Assembly: GCA_021847645.1 (NCBI GenBank) | Contig: JAJZQG010000054.1 | Span: 1 to 41,187 of the forward strand | DNA: 41,187 bases | Reading direction: 5' to 3' | Source: Myxococcales bacterium | GTDB taxonomy: Bacteria; Myxococcota_A; Polyangia; Polyangiales; Polyangiaceae | Shown: piece after piece, positions 35,753 through 41,187 of the stretch | How the letters are laid out: each line of letters opens with the position of its first letter | How positions within the stretch are numbered: the stretch's first letter is position 1 | Made by a program: the position numbers and the translations under genes | The notes under the pieces: model-generated | Database searches by the model: none | Told to the model about the DNA's origin: nothing | The model's input: only the letters and a program-made list of their open reading frames with translations

Positions 35753-36766
35753 ATGACCACCAAACTCCTCGACACCATCCTGTTGTTCTCGCTGCCCGCG
35801 TCGGGAAAGTCCGAGGTAAGGACGTACCTGGCTTCGCTCACCCCCGAGCAGTGCCGCGACGAGTTCCACATGGGCCCCACGCTGCAGCTCGACGACTACC
35901 CGTACGTGCACCTGATGCACCGCATCGATGACGAGCTGCGCGCGAACGGCTGGCATGACTGTTACTACAAGGGGCCGTCCAGGCCGTTCCAGGACGAGTG
36001 GGAGTGGGCCGCGCTCATCCATCTGCTCAACGAGGACTACGACGACCTGATGCACCGTCGCGTGACCAGGGTATCGTCGGCCGCGCAGCACTTGTTCGAC
36101 CGGTTCGACGCGGCGCACGCCAAGGTGGGGCTTCCCGAGCACCTGGGCGAGGTGCCCTATCGGATTCGTAAGAAGGTGGCCGAGGCGTTGGAGGCCGAGT
36201 GCGCCCAGGAGCTCGAGGCCAAGAACGCGACGTGCAGCCAGGACCCCAAGGGCAAGACCATCGTCATCGAGGCGGCACGCGGCGGGCCCAACGGCGCGGC
36301 GTTTCCCCTGACGCCCCCGGTGGGCTACCAGGCAGCGTTCGAGCAGCTCTCGGTCGAGATCCTCGAGCGAGCGTCGGTGCTCTACGTTTGGGTCGATCCG
36401 GCCGAATCGCGGCGCAAGAACATCGAGCGGGGGCGTCCCGACGGCCAGGGCTCGATTCTGCACCACTCGGTGCCGATGGAAGTGATGCTGGGGCAGTACG
36501 GCTGCGACGACATGGAGTATCTGATCCAGCAGTCGGACAAGCCGGACACGGTGCGGGTGGAGCGCATTGTGCAAGAGACGAAGCCGTCGGGCGAGCGCGC
36601 ATACCGGACGCGTGTATTCCACCTGCCGGCGGCGCGATTCGACAACCGCAAGGACAAGACGACGTTCGTGCGGGCGCCGCGAGCCGAGTGGAAGCAGGAA
36701 GACATCCGGGCGCTGCACGGCGGGCTGAGCGAGGCATTTGCGCGGCTGATCAAGGCGCACGGCTAA
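35753..36766 (+). CDS. P-loop NTPase/kinase-like protein of unknown family
   Basis: This is a 337-aa protein, with no signal or membrane segment. The N-terminus LLFSLPASGKSEVRTYL is a Walker A-like P-loop whose first Gly is replaced by Ser (SLPASGKS, against GLPGSGKS). Then come GPTLQLDDYPYVHLMHRIDDEL, a helical middle, and VLYVWVDPAESRRKNIERGR, a Walker B-like strand followed by a basic Lys/Arg-rich lid as in small-molecule kinases. No substrate can be named. The gene is divergent from the adenine methylase. I do not recognise the family; it may belong to the adenylate-kinase-like or shikimate-kinase-like superfamily. Confidence 0.75.
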   Translation: MTTKLLDTILLFSLPASGKSEVRTYLASLTPEQCRDEFHMGPTLQLDDYPYVHLMHRIDDELRANGWHDCYYKGPSRPFQDEWEWAALIHLLNEDYDDLMHRRVTRVSSAAQHLFDRFDAAHAKVGLPEHLGEVPYRIRKKVAEALEAECAQELEAKNATCSQDPKGKTIVIEAARGGPNGAAFPLTPPVGYQAAFEQLSVEILERASVLYVWVDPAESRRKNIERGRPDGQGSILHHSVPMEVMLGQYGCDDMEYLIQQSDKPDTVRVERIVQETKPSGERAYRTRVFHLPAARFDNRKDKTTFVRAPRAEWKQEDIRALHGGLSEAFARLIKAHG

Positions 36767-37396
36767 GAGGTTGTTGGGGGGGGGTCGTGCACAAGGCACG
36801 GTACCGCACTTGCCTGCCGCGGGTTGTCGAGTCCGGCCGCACTTGCCTGCCGCGGGTTGTCGAGTTCACCGCCATAGGGCGGAAAACCCACAGCAGGCGG
36901 CTGTGCCGGAAACCCCGGCGAGGCCGGGCTCGTGGTGTGCGCAGAGAGTCAATCGCAACGATGGAACCCCGGGCCGGTTCCTCCCGAACACCCGCATAGC
37001 CCTCGTCGCGCGTATCGAGCGGCGGCCGGAAGGCCCCGATGGGCTTCGGCGCGGGTGTCAACCGCCGGCCCAACAGCCCAGTGGGCCGTTGTCGCGGGCA
37101 TCGAGCGCCACCAGAATGCCTGTCATGGCCTCCGGCACATGGGGCTGGCCCGGCCCCGTGCGGCCCGATCCACAGACCGGAAGGGGGGGCACCCTACCTC
37201 GCAAGGGCCTGATTGGCTGCTGGCGTGAGCCTCGAATGCGAAGGGAAGGGCTGGATGGGCTGTTGCGGGGCGGGTCGACGCTGCCCAACAGGGCTTGAAG
37301 CGCTGTCGCGGAGCGGGTCGATGCGCCCCACCAAGGCCTGAAGCGCTGTCGCGGATATTCTCGACCCGGCCTCCGTGGACCACGAGGGCCTTTCGG
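36767..37396. repeat. Intergenic region with two repeat sets
   Basis: This 630-bp gap holds two repeat sets. A 29-nt direct repeat occurs at 36804-36832 and 36837-36865, a 33-nt period. A degenerate 43-nt repeat starts near 37253, 37296 and 37339 (the shared core TGAAGCGCTGTCGCGGA is in the last two). ORFs spanning it are translations of the repeats and are not supported. No tRNA, no hairpin terminator and no promoter stand out. Confidence 0.75.
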
Positions 37397-38230
37397 CTAC
37401 GAGGTGGGCTTGGTCGTCGGGTCGACGGGCTGCGTGGTCTCCTCGCCGGTGCCCGGGTTGACGTCGACCACCGGGCGGTGACGCCGGTAGGCGTCGCTGA
37501 TGCGCTCGTTCTGGCTGACGATGGGACCGAGCAGATCGGTTCGGGCCTCGATGTGTGCGGCGGTCTGCTCGTTGAACGTACCGGCGATTCTCGCGGCGAG
37601 TTGCAGGAGGCGCTCCTGGGCAGCGGCCTGGGTGGACTTGACGAGCCCGTAGGTGGCTTGCACGGCGCTGGGCGCGCGCAGGGCCGTGGCGAACTTGTCG
37701 GTGACCTGAGCGAGCTCGGTGACGAACGGTTCGAGGCTCAACTGCTTGGCGACAGGCGCGAGGTCTTTGGGGTCCTGCAGCCGGGCAAGCAGGCTATTGA
37801 CGGCGGCGAGCTCGTCTTCGTAAGGCAGCGAGGTGATGGCCGAGACGCCGGCCGGGAAGGCCGCACGAAGGAACTCGCCGGCCTTGAGGGACAAGGGGTG
37901 CTCGCGCGACAGGCTCCTCGTGAAGTTGGCGGCGCCGTCGGATACGCCCGAGACCGCTCGGTCGAGCAGCGGGTCGAGAGCAGTGGCGCTGCCGCCGGCG
38001 CGTGCGGTGGGCTCGGCCTTGGCGCGCTGCCAGGCGTTGCTGGCCTCCAAGGCTTCCTGGCCGGCGGCGACGGCGCGATCGCAAGCGGTCTCGATGAGCT
38101 TGAGGTCGCGCTTTTCGTCGGCGTCCTTGGCCTTGCGGCTCTTGGCTGCCCGCTTGACCTGGGTGGCCGCAAAGATCACGCGGCCGGGGGTAAACACATA
38201 GAGGTTGAACAACGGAGCAAGACTCTCCAT
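37397..38230 (-). CDS. Helical protein of unknown function
   Basis: This is a 277-aa protein, with a strong ribosome site AAGGAGG 8 nt before ATG 38230. No signal peptide. The N-terminus (ESLAPLFNLYVFTPGRVIFAATQVKRAAKSR) is followed by many amphipathic helices without obvious repeats. A Thr/Pro-rich tail (ETTQPVDPTTKPTS) closes it. I do not recognise a family. The strong ribosome site and helical content support a real gene. It lies next to the intergenic repeats. Confidence 0.68.
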   Translation of the reverse strand: MESLAPLFNLYVFTPGRVIFAATQVKRAAKSRKAKDADEKRDLKLIETACDRAVAAGQEALEASNAWQRAKAEPTARAGGSATALDPLLDRAVSGVSDGAANFTRSLSREHPLSLKAGEFLRAAFPAGVSAITSLPYEDELAAVNSLLARLQDPKDLAPVAKQLSLEPFVTELAQVTDKFATALRAPSAVQATYGLVKSTQAAAQERLLQLAARIAGTFNEQTAAHIEARTDLLGPIVSQNERISDAYRRHRPVVDVNPGTGEETTQPVDPTTKPTS

Positions 38231-38454
38231 CCCGATAGCCTCCTTCAGCTACGGGTCCAGGTATCATGGGTTGTGACGTGGCTCAAGGGAAATGGGCGGA
38301 GAGAATTCGGGCGACCCAGCGGCCGTTGACAGCAAAACCGTTCGGGCCAAGAATGGAGGGCGTGGAAACTCGTCGGTGGGCGGTGCAGAAAGCTCATTGC
38401 GTCGCATCCGCCCGCCTGGCCGGAAACGCCAAGCGGTCGAGAACAAGGGAAGGA
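38231..38454. other. Intergenic region
   Basis: About 224 bp between the helical protein and the RCC1 remnant. I see no gene, terminator or promoter that I can support. Confidence 0.3.
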
Positions 38455-38705
38455 GTGCGACATGCGACGGCGGTGACGGGCGGAGCCTTGGTTGTTGGCA
38501 TGCAGGTCTGCGTGTCGTGTGGCGGGCGGGCGGATGTCCCAGCCCCAATTGTCAGCACCGACACGGGTACTGGGATACTTGCGCGAACGAGTACGACGGT
38601 ACGCTCTGGTGCTGGGGAGACAACCTGGAAGGGGAAATCGGCAACGGCACGTTCGGCCGGCCGGAGCCCTCTCCGGTGAAGGTGGCGCTGAGTCAATACT
38701 GGTGA
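38455..38705 (+). pseudogene. Frameshifted and truncated RCC1-repeat lipoprotein remnant
   Basis: A strong ribosome site (AAGGGAAGGAG) precedes GTG 38455 and ATG 38462. The GTG frame gives a signal-like stretch (VTGGALVVGMQVCVSCGG) with a lipobox-like VSC. At about 38565, the homology continues in another frame as YWDTCANEYDGTLWCWGDN and IGNGTFGRPEPSPVKVAL, a clear RCC1/BNR-type repeat. That frame stops at TGA 38703-38705 after one repeat, while such proteins usually have several. The ATG frame itself ends after four codons (MRRR). Degenerate remnant or sequencing error are both possible. Confidence 0.62.
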
Positions 38706-38787
38706 GCAAGTGCAGGGCCTACGCAGTCGCGACATGGTGGAACAACCAGTATCGCGCCTGGCTCGCTCGGCAAGGGAAGGTCTCGCC

Positions 38788-40029
38788 ATGACTCGGGTGT
38801 GTTCACTCTTCCTGCTCGCGTGCGCGGTCCTGGCTGGCGGATGCGGCGGCAAGGTCACGGTGAACGCGGGCCAAGTCGATAGCGGCGTGCCGGAGGCCAG
38901 CCCGGGCGATGACGCTGGCGCTGACGCGACCGACGGTGGCGCGTGCCAGTCCGCGGCAGGCACCTGGCTGCCGATGAGCTCAGTTGGCGCGACCTGGGGT
39001 GACAGCCTCTACCCGGCCATCTGGACCGGATCCGAGCTGGACTTCTTCGTTTTCGGTGTCGGCGTGACCGACAACGGAGGCCGCTACCACCTGGCGACCG
39101 ACTCGTGGACCACGATGTCGGCACCATCGTGGTTCGACATCTACCACACGGCGTCGACGTATCCGAATGCCTGGTCCGGCTCCGAATGGCTCATCTGGGG
39201 CGCCGACTACGAGACCGGCGGGCGCTTCAATCCCGCTACGAGCGAGTGGACGCGCATGACCGACGTCGGTGCGCCCTCCAAGCGGTCGCACACGGCAGGA
39301 GCCTGGGTTGGCGACCGGTTCCTGGTGTGGGGCGGCGCAGGCGAAACGAGTGACGCCGGACCGAGGAACGACGGCGCGCTCTACGATCCTGTCACCGACA
39401 GCTGGACACCGACAACGATGGTAGGGGCGCCCAGCCCACGCTATGACGCGATGGTCGTGTCGATAGGGAATCGCGCTATCATTCTCGGGGGGAACAGCGG
39501 TGGTTCGAGTGGCGACATGTTCCCCATCGGGGCTCTGTACGACCCAGCCTCCGATGCGTGGCAGCCGATGAACATGGACGGCACGCAGCTTTCGGACAGC
39601 AACCGCTTCGTCTGGACCGGCGAAGAGCTTATCCTGTGGGCGAGCAAGTGCGAACCGACCTACGAGTCTTGCGATCCCGGCGTCGGCTTTGGCTACGCGT
39701 ACAACCCGACGCTCGACCAATGGCGAAAGATCTCGAGCGTCGGGGCGCCGAGCGACCGCGACTTTCCATCGGTGGTATGGACGGGGTCGAAGATGATCGT
39801 ATGGGGAGGCGGAATGGTGACCTCTCCACTGGACCCGTTGGGCGACGGCGGCATGTACGATCCCAAGCAAGACTCCTGGACGCCCATCCCGACCATGCCC
39901 TGTGCGCCCAGACCGAGGTACTCCCACATCGCTGTTTGGACGGGCTCCTCGATGATCGTCTGGGGCGGCAGCGCGCCCAACTCCCTCGATGTGTACCTAG
40001 ACGGCGGCATCTTCGTGCCGGCGCAATAG
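38788..40029 (+). CDS. Kelch-like beta-propeller lipoprotein
   Basis: This 413-aa protein has a signal peptide with likely lipidation at Cys19 (LAGGCGG). A short Asp/Gly/Ala linker is followed by about six repeats with the kelch-like pattern of ALYDPVTDSWTP, AVWTGSSMIVWGG and VVWTGSKMIVWGG. The repeats, about 45-60 residues each, predict a six- or seven-bladed propeller. GGGAAGG lies 7 nt before ATG 38788. The gene follows the RCC1 remnant at 82 nt; both are beta-propeller lipoproteins with similar upstream sequences. Likely a surface binding protein; ligand unknown. Confidence 0.83.
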   Translation: MTRVCSLFLLACAVLAGGCGGKVTVNAGQVDSGVPEASPGDDAGADATDGGACQSAAGTWLPMSSVGATWGDSLYPAIWTGSELDFFVFGVGVTDNGGRYHLATDSWTTMSAPSWFDIYHTASTYPNAWSGSEWLIWGADYETGGRFNPATSEWTRMTDVGAPSKRSHTAGAWVGDRFLVWGGAGETSDAGPRNDGALYDPVTDSWTPTTMVGAPSPRYDAMVVSIGNRAIILGGNSGGSSGDMFPIGALYDPASDAWQPMNMDGTQLSDSNRFVWTGEELILWASKCEPTYESCDPGVGFGYAYNPTLDQWRKISSVGAPSDRDFPSVVWTGSKMIVWGGGMVTSPLDPLGDGGMYDPKQDSWTPIPTMPCAPRPRYSHIAVWTGSSMIVWGGSAPNSLDVYLDGGIFVPAQ

Positions 40030-40087
40030 ACGGGTTCAGGCGTTCCGGACGTCTCCCCCGAGCCTTAGCTCACGCCCGACATCCCGC

Positions 40088-40948
40088 CTACCGCTTGCCC
40101 TCCCCGCGCAGGCGGGCGAGTTCGGCCTCGAGTTCCGCCACCCGCTGCTCCGCACGCTCGCGCTCCTGCTCCGCACGCTCGCGCTCCTGCTCCGCACGCT
40201 CGCGCTCCTGCTCCGCACGCTCGCGCTCGGCGCGCTCCCGGTCTCGGTCCTGCTCCGCGTCCTGGGCGCGGCGCACGAACTGCGCGACGATCTCGTCCAG
40301 CCGGGCGATCAGCTCGTCGGCCTCCGGCACGGGCGCCATGCCGTAGTAGAAGCGCAGCCGGTCGCCCTCCAGGCCGAGCTCGAGCCCCAACACCACGGAG
40401 GGGAACAACCCGTGCTGGGGAACGATCGGCTCGTAGGTACGCGCCTCGGGGAACGGGAGCCTCCAGCCATACAGGCTTGCGCGCGTGCGGTCGAACAGAA
40501 AGTACTCGGGGATGCCGAGGCGGGCGTAGCGTTTGCGGTTGCCCTCGAAGTCCTTCACGAACGAGCCGGACACGTGGATCTCGAGCACCAGGTCCAAGCC
40601 CTTGCCCTCGTCGAGCACGACCCACTTCTCGCGCTCGTGGGGTTCGACATCGACCACGGCCAGAACGTCGGGCGCGAAGCGCGCCTCCCCGGGGTAGTAG
40701 ACGTTCAATTCGGACGACAGGTACACGCGCCGTCCGATGCGACGAAAGAAGCCGTCGAGGGCGCTGACCGCGTGGTTCTTGGCTTTGCGGTGCTTGTCGC
40801 CTTCGGGCATGAACAGCTCGAGCGGCACGTCGCACGGAAGCGCGTCGACGACCTGCCTGCGCTGCTCGGGCGTCAGCTGCTCCCACTGCTCGCGCGTGGG
40901 CGAGCGCGGGTCGTCGGCGTCGATGACGAAGGGGAGCGGTCGAGCCAT
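40088..40948 (-). CDS. Uma2-family (DUF820) putative endonuclease with heptad-repeat tail
   Basis: This 286-aa protein has the Uma2 PD-(D/E)xK-like core: RFAPDVLAVVDV with Asp94, then DLVLEIHVSGSF with Glu123, and the helix KDFEGNRKRYARLGIPEYFLFD. The ExK Lys is not at the usual position, since the residue two after Glu123 is His125; activity is uncertain. From about residue 225 the C-terminus is a coiled coil with near-perfect AEQERER heptads. Uma2 genes are common in Myxococcota and Cyanobacteria; function remains unclear. ATG 40948 has a weak ribosome site. Confidence 0.86.
   Translation of the reverse strand: MARPLPFVIDADDPRSPTREQWEQLTPEQRRQVVDALPCDVPLELFMPEGDKHRKAKNHAVSALDGFFRRIGRRVYLSSELNVYYPGEARFAPDVLAVVDVEPHEREKWVVLDEGKGLDLVLEIHVSGSFVKDFEGNRKRYARLGIPEYFLFDRTRASLYGWRLPFPEARTYEPIVPQHGLFPSVVLGLELGLEGDRLRFYYGMAPVPEADELIARLDEIVAQFVRRAQDAEQDRDRERAERERAEQERERAEQERERAEQERERAEQRVAELEAELARLRGEGKR
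40145..40228 (-). repeat. 21-bp tandem repeat in the Uma2 gene
   Basis: Four copies of a 21-bp unit start at 40145, 40166, 40187 and 40208, encoding the heptad ERAEQER. Copy identity is essentially complete, and copy number could vary in-frame between strains. Confidence 0.9.
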
Positions 40949-41187
40949 GTCTTGAGCATAGCGTCAGAGCCGCGGGATGTCAGGGGTGGCGGACACGGGG
41001 CGTCGGAAACGCGCCGATCGGAGGCCGCTCTCTGCCACCACATTCCGTGTTCTCATTCCTGTTCCTAGTTCCGGCCGCCACAAGTTCCGGCCGGGTTTTT
41101 GTGGCGATGCTGCTCGCCGACGCTCCCCCACTGCACCAACCGAGCTCGCGTGCCCGCCCGCCCAATCTCGCGCCGGCTCGCGCCAAG
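40949..41187. other. Right-end non-coding region
   Basis: About 239 bp after the Uma2 start to the window edge. Besides the hairpin at 41071-41106, I see no supported gene. An edge fragment cannot be excluded. Confidence 0.3.
41071..41106 (+). terminator. Possible intrinsic terminator or switching hairpin
   Basis: CCGGCC (41071-41076) can pair with GGCCGG (41089-41094), followed by G and TTTTT (41096-41100), as in a plus-strand intrinsic terminator. CGCCACAA (41076-41083) can also pair with TTGTGGCG (41099-41106), in a crossing arrangement. No plus-strand gene lies just upstream, so its client is unclear. Confidence 0.3.

Noticed and set aside
36804..36865. Possible CRISPR array
   Set aside because: Only two repeats with a 4-nt spacer, and no cas genes.
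36771..37298. 175-aa frame with repeated HLPAAGCRV
   Set aside because: It is the translation of the direct repeat, with no ribosome site and non-protein composition.

Overview
The window is a high-GC stretch of bacterial chromosome, most likely from the phylum Myxococcota (Polyangia-like). The evidence is a secreted metalloprotease ending in a MYXO-CTERM tail (Gly-Cys-Gly-Cys, hydrophobic helix, Arg cluster), many small Asp/Ala/Gly-rich lipoproteins, TPR/PEGA-like and Cys-rich surface proteins, a FrzS-like pseudo-receiver/coiled-coil protein, a PrkA kinase, and very tight gene packing with GTGA-type start/stop overlaps. I saw no rRNA, tRNA, insertion sequence, integrase or true CRISPR array. 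Housekeeping genes dominate, so this looks like ordinary chromosome with an accessory-looking right end.

Layout. 1-1321: the tail of an unidentified gene, convergent with a one-membrane-segment protein with a TonB/AgmX-like C-terminus. 1511-5951 (minus): a purine operon purM-purN, then a FAD/NAD(P)-fold protein overlapping purN by 4 nt, then a site-2-protease homologue. 6084-8357 (minus): the MYXO-CTERM metalloprotease. 8909-13563 (plus): a DinG-type Fe-S helicase overlapping by 13 nt an unusually large (878 aa) GlmS-like aminotransferase. 13582-14832 (minus): a mini beta-helix lipoprotein and a transglutaminase-fold protein. 15403-17781: eno convergent with pdxA. 18438-21824 (plus): a 962-aa TPR protein and a small lipoprotein, convergent with prkA (21833-23896). 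24160-24495: a small basic protein.

24579-27192 (plus) is a nucleoside-salvage operon: purine nucleoside phosphorylase, cytidine deaminase and an amidohydrolase deaminase, joined by GTGA and CTGA overlaps; the last gene appears to start at CTG. 27197-29776 (minus) encodes the FrzS-like protein with tandemly repeated coiled coil. 29923-32961 (minus) is a three-gene envelope operon: Cys-rich modular protein, TPR/PEGA-like membrane protein, mini-lipoprotein. 33107-36766 holds an orphan Eco57I-type adenine methyltransferase divergent from an unfamiliar P-loop protein.

36767-41187 looks less constrained: a 630-bp repeat-bearing gap, an unrecognised helical protein, a frameshifted RCC1-repeat lipoprotein remnant, a kelch-like lipoprotein, a Uma2-type protein with a 21-bp minisatellite, and a hairpin followed by a T-run near the right edge.

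The strongest candidates for something new are the enlarged GlmS homologue, whose isomerase residues are kept but whose glutaminase RWATHG motif reads RWATFG; the FrzS-like pseudo-receiver protein; and the methyltransferase/P-loop divergent pair. I do not see a complete recognisable defence or biosynthetic system.
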